Below, piece after piece: positions 1 to 6,568 of a stretch of DNA of 25,777 nt. Position 1 is the stretch's first letter. Each line of letters opens with the position of its first letter. The translations under genes and the position numbers were made by a program. The notes under the pieces were generated by a model. It had not been told where the DNA came from and made no database searches. It worked only from the letters and a program-made list of their open reading frames with translations. The DNA comes from Hydromicrobium sp964415365 (GTDB lineage Bacteria; Actinomycetota; Humimicrobiia; Humimicrobiales; Humimicrobiaceae), in NCBI GenBank assembly GCA_964415365.1, contig CAYPYW010000030.1, forward strand, positions 1-25,777, given 5' to 3'.

Positions 1-76
1 ATTAATGAGGCAACGTATTAGCTTTCCTTTAGATTTTTATATGAGGCAACAGGTAATCTAAATTTGATGGTAATTA
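1..76 (+). other. Upstream leader with a 10-bp direct repeat
   Basis: The unit ATGAGGCAAC occurs at 5-14 and again at 41-50. One frame reads an 18-codon tail ending in TAA at 58-60, which might be the end of an upstream gene, but it is too short to identify. No strong promoter or ribosome binding site is visible before the ATG at 77. Confidence 0.3.
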
Positions 77-442
77 ATGAAGAAAATATTAGTAATTGAT
101 GATGAAAGAAATATATTATTAACTTTGGGAATGTTTTTGGAAAAGGAAAAATTGCAGGTTCTTAAAGCTACTGATGGTATTGAGGGTTTAAGAATTGCTG
201 AGGAGGAGATTCCTGATCTTATTTTACTTGATATTGTATTGCCAAAAATGGATGGCTTTTTGGTTTGCGAAGCTTTGAAAAGAAATATTAAAACTAAGGA
301 TATACCGGTAATTTTTATAAGTGCAAAATCCCAGGATAAAGACATTAAGAAGGCTGTTGAAGTTGGTGGACTGGATTATATAATTAAACCTTTTACTCAT
401 TTTCAAGTTAAAAAAGCTATAAATAAATATTTAGGAGGTTAA
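77..442 (+). CDS. Single-domain (CheY-like) response regulator
   Basis: This 121-residue protein is one receiver domain with no output domain. Visible landmarks are the acidic pair in VIDDE (residues 8-9), the predicted phospho-acceptor Asp52 in LILLDIVLPKMDG, and the conserved Lys in the YIIKPF motif. Stand-alone receivers act by protein-protein contact or as relay intermediates. Its stop overlaps the next start region (TAATGATG), so it is translationally coupled to a second response regulator and lies at the head of a run of Trk genes. The partner histidine kinase is not in the window and may lie just upstream. The receiver assignment is firm; the signal and partner are unknown. Confidence 0.9.
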   Translation: MKKILVIDDERNILLTLGMFLEKEKLQVLKATDGIEGLRIAEEEIPDLILLDIVLPKMDGFLVCEALKRNIKTKDIPVIFISAKSQDKDIKKAVEVGGLDYIIKPFTHFQVKKAINKYLGG

Positions 443-444
443 TG

Positions 445-1137
445 ATGGCTAAGAAGATTTTAATAGTAGACGATGAGAAGAATGTAAGGTTGACTTTAAA
501 AAGGTGCCTGGACGAAGAAGGCTTTGATATTGATATAGCTATAAATGGCGAAGAGGCTTTAAAAGAAATATTAAGCAATAATTATGATTTAGTACTTTTG
601 GATTTAAAAATGCCTGGAATGGATGGCATGGAAGTACTGCGAGAGGTAAGAGAAAAAAGTAACAATGTTAACATAATTATAATAACAGCTTATGGAACAG
701 TTGAAAAGGCAGTAGAAGCAATGAAGCTGGGGGTTATTGATTTCTTAAGTAAGCCTTTTACGCCTGAAGATATAAGAAAAATTGTTAAAAGTGTTCTAAA
801 AAGACCTGACTTAAAAGAAAGTAGATTAGAAAGTTTCGAAGACTATATAGAGTATGCTAAGGCCTGTATATTAAAAAAGGAATATGAAAAAGCTATAATG
901 TATCTAAAAAAATCGATAGCTGAAAATATGGATTCTCCGGAACCGCATAATTTGTTAGGTATACTAGCAGAAAGCAAGAATGATATCTTACTGGCAGTAA
1001 AACATTATAGAGCTGCATTGGATCTTGATCCTACATATAAAGCCGCGCAAAAGAATCTGGAACGTGTAACTGAGTTTAAATATTCAAAGGAAGGTATAGA
1101 TTTAGGTGAGGAAGAAAGTGATGCGGAAAGTAAATAG
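445..1137 (+). CDS. Response regulator with C-terminal TPR-like region
   Basis: The N-terminal ~120 residues are a receiver domain with VDD near the start, phospho-acceptor Asp53 in LVLLDLKMPG, Thr in IITAYG and Lys in LSKPF, an NtrC/AtoC-like receiver signature. The C-terminal half (about residues 130-205) is helical with TPR-type spacing (YAKACILKKEYEKAIMYL, then HNLLGILAES and HYRAALDLDPTYKAA), suggesting a protein-interaction output instead of DNA binding. I chose the ATG at 445 because GGAGG at 434-438 lies 6 bases upstream; the ATG at 442 is too close. The gene overlaps the next coding region at its 3' end, supporting one operon. Its target is not known. Confidence 0.85.
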   Translation: MAKKILIVDDEKNVRLTLKRCLDEEGFDIDIAINGEEALKEILSNNYDLVLLDLKMPGMDGMEVLREVREKSNNVNIIIITAYGTVEKAVEAMKLGVIDFLSKPFTPEDIRKIVKSVLKRPDLKESRLESFEDYIEYAKACILKKEYEKAIMYLKKSIAENMDSPEPHNLLGILAESKNDILLAVKHYRAALDLDPTYKAAQKNLERVTEFKYSKEGIDLGEEESDAESK

Positions 1138-1540
1138 AAAGGACGATTATATAATAATAATTGGCTGCGGTAGACTTGGTTCTCATTTGGCTAATTTACT
1201 ATCTGCTTCCAAAAAAAGTGTAGTTATAATAGATAAGGATGAAAGATCTTTTAAAAGGCTAGACCCAAATTTTAGTGGTTTCACTATCGAGGCCGATGCT
1301 ATCGAAGAAGAGGTTCTGGAAGAGGCCAAAATAGAACAGGCCGATGTAGTTGTTTCAGTAACAGATGATGATAACACTAATGTTATGTTGGCTCAGATTG
1401 CCAAAAAAATTTATAACATTCCCAAAGTAGTTGCGCGGTTAATAGAACCCAATAAACGAAAGATTTATGATAAGCTGGGTATTGTGACTATTTGCCCAAC
1501 TATTCTTTCTGCTGAAGAAATTAGTAAAATAATAACATAA
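1121..1540 (+). CDS. TrkA-N (RCK N-terminal) domain protein, half-size
   Basis: A Rossmann-fold RCK_N domain with the nucleotide-binding motif IIIIGCGRLGSHLA, an acidic strand end (VVIIDKDE) and the typical EADAIEEEVLEEA segment. RCK domains bind NAD(H) or ATP and gate Trk/Ktr potassium channels from the cytoplasmic side. At ~140 residues it lacks an RCK_C domain, in contrast to the following gene. The start is uncertain: GTG at 1106 is in frame, but ATG at 1121 has a purine-rich AGGAAGAAAG stretch just upstream. Either start overlaps the end of the TPR response regulator. With the next TrkA and TrkH it probably forms a hetero-oligomeric gating ring; that pairing is inferred. Confidence 0.85.
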   Translation: MRKVNRKDDYIIIIGCGRLGSHLANLLSASKKSVVIIDKDERSFKRLDPNFSGFTIEADAIEEEVLEEAKIEQADVVVSVTDDDNTNVMLAQIAKKIYNIPKVVARLIEPNKRKIYDKLGIVTICPTILSAEEISKIIT

Positions 1541-1553
1541 AAAGGCAGTACAC

Positions 1554-2219
1554 ATGAATATTATGATAATTGGCGGCAGGGAAAGAGCAAAATTTTTAGT
1601 TAAGTCATTTATATCCAAAGGACATACTGTAACAGTTATTAATGAAGATTATGAATTATGTGAAAAGTTATCCAGGAAATATAAGGCAAATTTTGTATAT
1701 GGCGACGGAACAAAACCTCACGTACTGGAAGATGCAGGAATTGTCTATTCAGATATATTGATTGCACTGACTCCAAAAGATCAGGACAATTTAGTTGTCT
1801 GCCAACTGGCAAAAAAAGTTTATGGAGTTAACAAAACCTTTGCCACTGTAAATGATCCAAAAAATATTGAACTATTTAAAAAATTTGGTATAGATACAGT
1901 AATTAGCACTACATCAATTATTTCATCAATAATAGAACAGAGGATTTTTATTGATGACATAAGTAACCTCGTACCCATAGAAGAGGGAAAAGTTGCCTTA
2001 ATGGAACTGGAGATTCATCAGGACTATCCGATAGTGGGTAAAAAACTTAAAGATATAAATCTCCCCGATCAATCAATTATCGGATGTATTATCAGAAAAG
2101 GTGATGCTGTAATACCAAAAGGAGATTCGGCAATGCTTGTTGGAGATAAGTTAATTGTTTTTTCTTTGCCTGATGTCCAGTCTGAGGTAATAAAAATCAT
2201 TACTGGTAAAATAGAATAA
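1554..2219 (+). CDS. trkA: Trk potassium uptake regulatory protein TrkA
   Basis: A 221-residue protein with an N-terminal RCK_N Rossmann domain (residues 1-~135) followed by an RCK_C domain (about 140-218, containing YPIVGKKLKDINLP and GDKLIVFSLP). The usual glycine-rich loop GxGxxG is replaced by IIGGRERAKFL, so dinucleotide binding may be weakened here, whereas the preceding half-size protein has an intact GCGRLG. This suggests a division of labour between the two RCK proteins, which is inference. It sits 13 bases after the previous gene and 6 bases before trkH. The product acts in the cytoplasm on the membrane channel TrkH. Confidence 0.88.
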   Translation: MNIMIIGGRERAKFLVKSFISKGHTVTVINEDYELCEKLSRKYKANFVYGDGTKPHVLEDAGIVYSDILIALTPKDQDNLVVCQLAKKVYGVNKTFATVNDPKNIELFKKFGIDTVISTTSIISSIIEQRIFIDDISNLVPIEEGKVALMELEIHQDYPIVGKKLKDINLPDQSIIGCIIRKGDAVIPKGDSAMLVGDKLIVFSLPDVQSEVIKIITGKIE

Positions 2220-2225
2220 TAGGCG

Positions 2226-3713
2226 ATGCTGTATCAACAACTGATCAAAACAAATTATCGGATATTTACAGGGTATATAGGGACGATACTTATAGGTGTT
2301 TCATTAATTTTTTTACTTCCACTATTAATTCTACCGGCGTTTCCTGAGGAATTTGAATATATTAAGTATTTTTTAATTCCATTTGTTTGTCTTGCAACTA
2401 TAGGTTTCCTGATGCGCTTGAGCTTTAAAGGGATAGGCGATAAATCCCTGAATATACAACAGGGAGGAGTTATTGTTATGCTATCCTGGATTATTGTTAT
2501 TTTTTTCTCCTCTTTACCATTCTTGCTCGGAGGACAATTAAATTTCACCCAATCTATTTTTGAAGCGGTTAGTGGTTGGACTACTACTGGATTATCTGTT
2601 GTGGATGTTGAGAAAATACCCAGAGTTTATATAATGTGGCGGAGCATAATGCAATTTTTCGGAGGTGCAGGACTGGCAGTATTAATGCTGTCAACTGTAA
2701 TCGGGCCGCATGGCCTCGGTCTTTATGGCGCTGAAGGTCGATCTGAAAAGTTGCTCCCCAATGTAGTTAAATCTACAAAAATCATAATCTCTATTTATTC
2801 CGGTTATGCTTTTGCTGGTATATTTTTATATATAATATTTGGAATGCCATGGTTTGATGCTATTAATCATTCGTTTACTGCACTTTCTACAGGTGGATTT
2901 TCTACGAAAGTTAACAGTATCGGAGAATATAATAATATTTATATAGAACTTGTCACTATTATATTGATGATGCTTGGTGCAACAAATTTTGGAGCACATT
3001 TTTTACTTTTAAGAGGAAAATTTAGAAGGTTTTTTAGAATAGGTGAAGTTCGTCTTATGCTGTATCTGGCAGTTATTTCTATACCAGTATTGTCTTTTAT
3101 AGCATTGTCTAAAGTCTACCGTTCTATGAGGGAAAGCTTGAGGGTTGGTTTTTTTCAGACTATATCCGCTCTTACTACCACTGGTTTTTCAACGGTTAGT
3201 TATGTTAATTGGAATAACATGGCAATATTTATAATAATTGTTTTAATGTTAATTGGCGGAAGTGTGGGTTCTACTGCGGGGGGAATTAAACTGTATAGAA
3301 TTTATGCATTGTTTAGATCACTCGTCTGGAATGTAAAAAAATACTTTCTTCCCAGAAATATAGTAAAGGAAAATTGTATATATACTTATGAAGGGGCCAG
3401 TTATATAGATCAGAATAAAATAGTCGAGCTGTCTAATTTTGTTCTGGTTTACCTTGCAACTTATTTTTTAGGAGTATCTGTTTTTTTAATGAATGGCTAC
3501 TCTTTGCAGGATTCAATGTTCGAATTTGCTTCAAGCCTTGGTACGGTAGGGCTTTCTGTTGGAATAACAAATTCAAATACTGGTAGTGTTATTTTGTGGA
3601 CTGAGATTATCGGCATGTTTTTAGGCCGTCTTGAATTTTTTGTTATATTTTTTGCAGTAATAAAAATCTTTAAGGATTTAAAGTTTATTTTTTCGCGTAA
3701 ATTGGCAAAATAA
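2226..3713 (+). CDS. trkH: TrkH-family potassium uptake channel
   Basis: A 495-residue polytopic membrane protein of the SKT superfamily. The four pore-loop selectivity-filter segments are visible in order: SGWTTTGLS, TALSTGGFS, SALTTTGFST and SSLGTVGLS, each with the filter glycine. The GGSVGSTAGGIK stretch is the conserved loop region seen in TrkH/KtrB. Length matches the TrkH family. It mediates K+ uptake gated by the RCK proteins encoded just upstream. The gene follows trkA by 6 bases with only a weak ribosome site, consistent with translational coupling. The assignment is secure from the filter sequences. Confidence 0.95.
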   Translation: MLYQQLIKTNYRIFTGYIGTILIGVSLIFLLPLLILPAFPEEFEYIKYFLIPFVCLATIGFLMRLSFKGIGDKSLNIQQGGVIVMLSWIIVIFFSSLPFLLGGQLNFTQSIFEAVSGWTTTGLSVVDVEKIPRVYIMWRSIMQFFGGAGLAVLMLSTVIGPHGLGLYGAEGRSEKLLPNVVKSTKIIISIYSGYAFAGIFLYIIFGMPWFDAINHSFTALSTGGFSTKVNSIGEYNNIYIELVTIILMMLGATNFGAHFLLLRGKFRRFFRIGEVRLMLYLAVISIPVLSFIALSKVYRSMRESLRVGFFQTISALTTTGFSTVSYVNWNNMAIFIIIVLMLIGGSVGSTAGGIKLYRIYALFRSLVWNVKKYFLPRNIVKENCIYTYEGASYIDQNKIVELSNFVLVYLATYFLGVSVFLMNGYSLQDSMFEFASSLGTVGLSVGITNSNTGSVILWTEIIGMFLGRLEFFVIFFAVIKIFKDLKFIFSRKLAK

Positions 3714-3881
3714 TTACTGTAAGTATATTCACGTCATGCTGTTGCTCACCAAAGATATCAGGAATGTCCAATACGGGTCTCTTGCTTCCAAAATAATATA
3801 TGTCAATGTAATCAATCCACGTAATATAAAAGGCATTTTGGATAGAGGAATAGTTATCAAAGTAAAAAAAATATTTAAAAA

Positions 3882-4130
3882 TTATTTATAAACACCCTGT
3901 CTGTGCTGGATTGTATTTATAAAAAGCGTCTTATCATTTTCAGAGTACTGATATATTATTCTGTAGGGCCAGGCTTTTAGTGATCTGAAATTTTTTAGGG
4001 GCCCCTTTAATTTTTTACCGGCATCTGGGTTATTTTTAAGTTTTTCGATTTTTTTTAAAACTTCAATCTGCTTTGTTTTTGGAAGTTTTTTTAATTGTTT
4101 TAGGGAGGTTTTAGAATAATTAACCTTCAT
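3882..4130 (-). CDS. RelE/ParE-family toxin
   Basis: An 82-residue basic protein with the RelE/ParE fold pattern: KTSLKQLKKLPK at the start, a Lys-rich helix with PDAGKKLKGPL, then LKAWPYRIIYQYSEN and the terminal strand NTIQHRQGVYK. RelE relatives cleave mRNA at the ribosome, while ParE relatives poison gyrase; the terminal HRQGVY favours the RelE side, but that is a judgement. The start codon directly abuts the stop of the antitoxin gene. The pair lies immediately upstream of the truncated radC / rep module and probably acted as a plasmid-stabilising addiction unit. Confidence 0.85.
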   Translation of the reverse strand: MKVNYSKTSLKQLKKLPKTKQIEVLKKIEKLKNNPDAGKKLKGPLKNFRSLKAWPYRIIYQYSENDKTLFINTIQHRQGVYK

Positions 4131-4415
4131 TTATTTCAATTCTTCTTTGGAGATATTTAGTTCTTTTATTACGTTATCTTCACTTAGGTATTCGCCCTTT
4201 TTAATCTCTTCCTGGCTTTTTAGTATCTGGGCTATTAATTTATTATCACTTAGAATATCAAGGGTTTCTTCCCATGCTTCTACTTCTTCAGGGTTAATTA
4301 CTACAGCCTGAGCCTCACCTCTCAAAGTAATTGTGTAACTTTTTAGACCATTTTTTACTTCATCTAAAATTTTATATAGATTATCTCTTGCTTTACTTGC
4401 TGAAATTGTATTCAT
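4131..4415 (-). CDS. Phd/YefM-family antitoxin
   Basis: A 94-residue protein whose N-terminus, MNTISASKARDNLYKILDEV, matches the Phd/YefM DNA-binding domain, followed by ITLRGEAQAVVINPEEVEAW, the strand-turn signature of the family. The acidic C-terminal tail would wrap the toxin. It is the first gene of the minus-strand pair, with GGTGA six bases before the ATG. A perfect 30-bp palindrome begins 15 bases upstream of the start and is the likely operator through which the antitoxin (or the complex) represses the pair. Confidence 0.85.
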   Translation of the reverse strand: MNTISASKARDNLYKILDEVKNGLKSYTITLRGEAQAVVINPEEVEAWEETLDILSDNKLIAQILKSQEEIKKGEYLSEDNVIKELNISKEELK

Positions 4416-4429
4416 TTTAAATCACCAGA

Positions 4430-4459
4430 ACATATGGTACTAAATTTAGTACCATATGT
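4430..4459. promoter_or_regulatory. Perfect 30-bp palindrome, likely toxin-antitoxin operator
   Basis: Each half reads ACATATGGTACTAAA from its outer end to the centre with no mismatch over 30 bases. It ends 15 bases upstream of the antitoxin ATG on the minus strand, where Phd/YefM-type antitoxins typically bind. The symmetry is seen directly; the operator role is inferred. Confidence 0.6.
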
Positions 4460-4484
4460 CAAAGGAAGTTATTAGATTTATTAT

Positions 4485-4508
4485 TTACATAATTACATAA
4501 TTATGTAA
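4485..4508. promoter_or_regulatory. Iterated 8-bp TTACATAA boxes upstream of radC'
   Basis: TTACATAA occurs in tandem at 4485-4492 and 4493-4500 and is followed directly by its inverse, TTATGTAA, at 4501-4508. The inner pair is a perfect 16-bp palindrome. A related pair of boxes (TTGCATAA then ATGCGTAA) lies at the equivalent place before the second radC'. The boxes could be a repressor site for the radC'-rep transcript. Confidence 0.5.
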
Positions 4509-4552
4509 ATGTGCTATTATTATTTTAGTTCAAAATAACTTAATACAAAAAT

Positions 4553-5086
4553 TTGTACAGAAAGATTTTATTGAATAATAATAAAGGAATAGAAAAAGAT
4601 TATTTACCAATCAACAGGTGGCCTGAATTAGAAAGACCCAGAGAAAAGCTTATAAAGAAAGGGCCTGAATATCTTTCCAACTGTGAGCTTCTTGCCATAT
4701 TGTTAAGGACAGGGATTAATAATAAAACAAGCAGCAGGTCGGCCTTGGATCTTGCAAAAGCAATATTTTATAAGTATAAGAGCTTAAGTGAGCTGCTTAA
4801 CGTTTCAGCTTCCGAACTTACTGAAATTAAAGGTATAGGCTTGGCAAAAGCTGCTCAGATAATTGCTGCACTTGAACTGGGCAGGAGGGCGGTATCAGAG
4901 AAAAACGGAAACAACGTGAGTTTCAGGTGCAGTGAGGAAGTGGCAAATTATTATATCCCTCTTCTTAAAGATTTAAAAAAAGAACAGTTCAGAGTAATCT
5001 TACTGGATATAAAGAATAAGGTGATGAAAGAAGTGTTAATATCAACCGGAAGTTTGACAAGCTCGATAGTCCGCCTAGCGACATAA
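4553..5086 (+). CDS. radC: Truncated RadC (lacks catalytic JAB motif), module 1
   Basis: The first ~165 residues match RadC: WPELERPREKLIKKGPEYLSNCELLAILLRTG at the N-terminus, the helix-hairpin-helix EIKGIGLAKAAQIIAALELGRR near residues 95-120, then the start of the JAB/MPN domain (EQFRVILLDIKNKV, GSLTSSIV). Full RadC continues with HPREVF and the metal motif HNHPSGDP...D; here the reading enters the R repeat after SSIV and stops after four more codons (RLAT), so the metal site is absent. The start is TTG, as in the second copy. The second copy is cut at the same point, so the truncation predates their divergence or is a property of the element. It may be a remnant or a functional DNA-binding half-protein. 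Confidence 0.8.
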   Translation: MYRKILLNNNKGIEKDYLPINRWPELERPREKLIKKGPEYLSNCELLAILLRTGINNKTSSRSALDLAKAIFYKYKSLSELLNVSASELTEIKGIGLAKAAQIIAALELGRRAVSEKNGNNVSFRCSEEVANYYIPLLKDLKKEQFRVILLDIKNKVMKEVLISTGSLTSSIVRLAT

Positions 5087-5230
5087 CCTTTCGCAGGGCG
5101 AGTGGAAGCTACAGTTCACCCAGCGTAAACCTTAAATTTAAAAAGAAAATCAAAGTTATTTAATTAAAAAAGCTCGGTATAATGCCGAGCCCTTTGTGTT
5201 GAGTAGAGATTTAAAAAAGGAAATCTTACA
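5068..5230 (+). repeat. R element, copy 1 (structured repeat between radC' and rep)
   Basis: This ~160-bp segment recurs at 16818-16980 and 18600-18764. It holds three GC-rich arms: CGCCTAGCGA (5072-5081), TCGCAGGGCG (5091-5100) and TTCACCCAGCG (5115-5125). The middle arm can pair either with the first (10 positions, one G-T, one A-A mismatch) or, extended through its GAGTGGAA, with the third, so two mutually exclusive hairpins are possible. A small AT stem (TTAAATTTAA) and an intrinsic-terminator-like hairpin follow, then the rep start. The layout resembles a transcription attenuator for rep; an ssDNA or recombination role is also possible. Confidence 0.75.
5167..5194 (+). terminator. Terminator-like hairpin in R copy 1
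   Basis: GCTCGG at 5172-5177 pairs with CCGAGC at 5185-5190 around a 7-base loop. It is preceded by an A run and followed by CCTTTG, so the T-tract is short. It lies 40 bases before the rep start. Confidence 0.55.
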
Positions 5231-6117
5231 GTGAGTAAGGATGATTTAAGAGATAATAGAGAAAATGTAGGTAAAAAATTTGAACTATCTTCTAGTAGTC
5301 ACAGCAACTGCTCAAGTAACAAGAAATATAATTCCATACCATCAGACAGATTTTATACTGAAAAAGAAGAAGTGACTTTAAGGTTTTATCAAACACCAAA
5401 AGCTCTTTTTAAAAATCCCAGATATAGAGGTCTTTCTCTTGGCCCAAAGCTTATGTATTCAATATTAAGAGATCGGTTAGATCTTTCAATAAAAAACAGA
5501 TGGAAAGATGAAAAAGGCTATATATATATTTAATATTTAGTTTGAAAGAGCTTATACAGCTGTTAGCGATAGACGAAAAAACTGTCATAAAGTATAAAAA
5601 AGAATTGGTTAAATATGATTTGATAGTTGATAAAAGAGTAGGTCAGGGGAACCCTAACAGAATCTATGTGTTAAAACCTGAGCTAGGTGATTGTCAGAAC
5701 TGGAATTTTTCCAGTTCTGGAACTGGGAAAAAGACAATTCTTGAACAGGAAAAAATACATCCTAATGATACTGACATTAATGAAACCAATTTAAATAACG
5801 TTAATAGAACCAGTAGGGAAGAGATTGTGGAAAACTCTAAAGATGAGATAAATAATAATCCTAGATTAAAAAAATACAAATCCAGAGAGAAAGAGCTACT
5901 GGCTGAGGAAATAGCAGAGGAGCTTGAAGATAGCCATAGCCTTGGAGCATTTCGAGCTATAGTTGATAAAATATCAGAGCAGAGAATAAGAATACTTTTA
6001 AGTTTAGTAAAGGGCACATATCTTACCGGGAAAATTAGAAGAAGTAGGGGTGCAATGTTTATATCTCTTGCTAAAGCATATGCTATAAAAAATAATATAA
6101 ATCTTAATTTTAGGTAA
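5231..6117 (+). pseudogene. RepA_N-type replication initiator, frameshifted (rep module 1)
   Basis: Read through one frameshift, this is a ~295-residue initiator. The N-terminal MSKDDLRDNRE is shared with the second rep. Then comes a RepA_N-type winged-helix domain: RFYQTPKALFKNPRYRGLSLGPKLMY, SIKNRWKDEKGYIY, frame change, LIFSLKELIQLL, and VGQGNPNRIYVLKP. After an iteron-bearing linker comes the C-terminal domain REKELLAEEIAEELED...NNINLNFR, nearly identical to that of the second rep. The first frame stops at TAA 5531-5533. Continuation in the other frame has no start of its own beyond a TTG. The break lies in a TATATATATAT run (5519-5529), and removing one TA restores the family reading. 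RepA_N proteins initiate theta replication of low-GC plasmids. The start GTG has AAGGA nine bases upstream. Confidence 0.8.
5695..5766 (+). repeat. Three 23-bp iterons inside rep 1 (candidate origin)
   Basis: Units begin AACTGG (5698), AACTGG (5721) and AACAGG (5744), exactly 23 bases apart, each followed by an A/T-rich stretch and, in the first two, TTCT near the end. The first unit also forms a perfect inverted repeat, CAGAACTGGAA / TTCCAGTTCTG (5695-5705 and 5709-5719). RepA_N plasmids are known to carry origin iterons within the rep coding sequence, and this is where they would be expected, right after the winged-helix domain. Confidence 0.65.
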
Positions 6118-6568
6118 TTCTACTACAGAATATAAATTTTAAAGAAAATTTAAAAATTATCTGAAAAAGTTAATGCCTCAGATAATAATTTGGCTGTAAC
6201 TAGTTCAGCTTTACAATACCCTGGGACTTTACAATGACTACCGGGTAAGGTACTGCTATGCTTGAAAGCGCTGCCAGTCAGATAGGTCAAATAAGCTTTT
6301 AGGAGAAGTTAATAAGAAAGCGCAGTGCGGGAAATCCGCATGCTGCGTTTGATGTGGCAGGAGCTGGAAACGTACTGGGAGATTTCAGTGGCGCGCCAGT
6401 TCTCGACCCTACCATTAAATCATCTTAAAGAAAGTGACACCAGCTCTGCCACCATAAATCTTCATAAGGTTAAATATAAAAAATTTTTAATTGTAACTAT
6501 TATATCCATAAAAATTAAGTTAAAAAACTAGTTAACAATTCCCTCATTAATTAAAAAATATTGAACCA
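6118..6568. other. Gene-poor, GC-richer debris between rep 1 and the sugar cluster
   Basis: No convincing protein gene is seen. From about 6215 the base composition turns GC-richer than the flanks and hairpin potential rises (TACCC near 6220 with GGGTA near 6243, then the domain-V-like hairpin). An open frame at 6325-6531 spans the structured part but resembles no protein and has no ribosome site. From 6420 on the sequence is AT-rich with no recognisable feature. Confidence 0.4.
6318..6412 (+). ncRNA. Candidate group II intron 3' remnant (domain V/VI-like)
   Basis: AAGCGCAG (6318-6325) pairs with CTGCGTTT (6343-6350), including a G-T pair in the AGC/GTT position. TGCGG (6326-6330) pairs with CCGCA (6336-6340). 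A 2-base bulge, TG, sits on the 3' strand (6341-6342) and a GAAAT loop caps the stem. This is the plan of group II intron domain V: AGC triad, 3' dinucleotide bulge, 5-bp upper helix, GAAA-type loop. The loop has one extra base compared with the standard tetraloop. Further pairing potential (GAGCTGG with CCAGTTCTC) runs to CCCTAC at ~6412, where domain VI and the intron end would lie. No maturase gene or intron 5' end is visible. Confidence 0.4.

Noticed and set aside
3736..3891. A 51-codon plus-strand frame starting ATG at 3736, between trkH and the toxin gene, and a start-less minus-strand frame in the same place
   Set aside because: Neither has a ribosome site or a recognisable family. The plus frame overlaps the toxin end and the minus frame overlaps trkH; coding potential is ambiguous.
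5068..5230. R as an integron attC site
   Set aside because: No convincing GTTRRRY/RYYYAAC core pair bounds the hairpins, and no integron integrase is present; R stays linked to radC' and rep.
6325..6531. A 68-codon plus-strand frame in the GC-richer debris
   Set aside because: It lies across the domain-V-like hairpin and has no ribosome site or protein family signature; structured RNA explains the region better.
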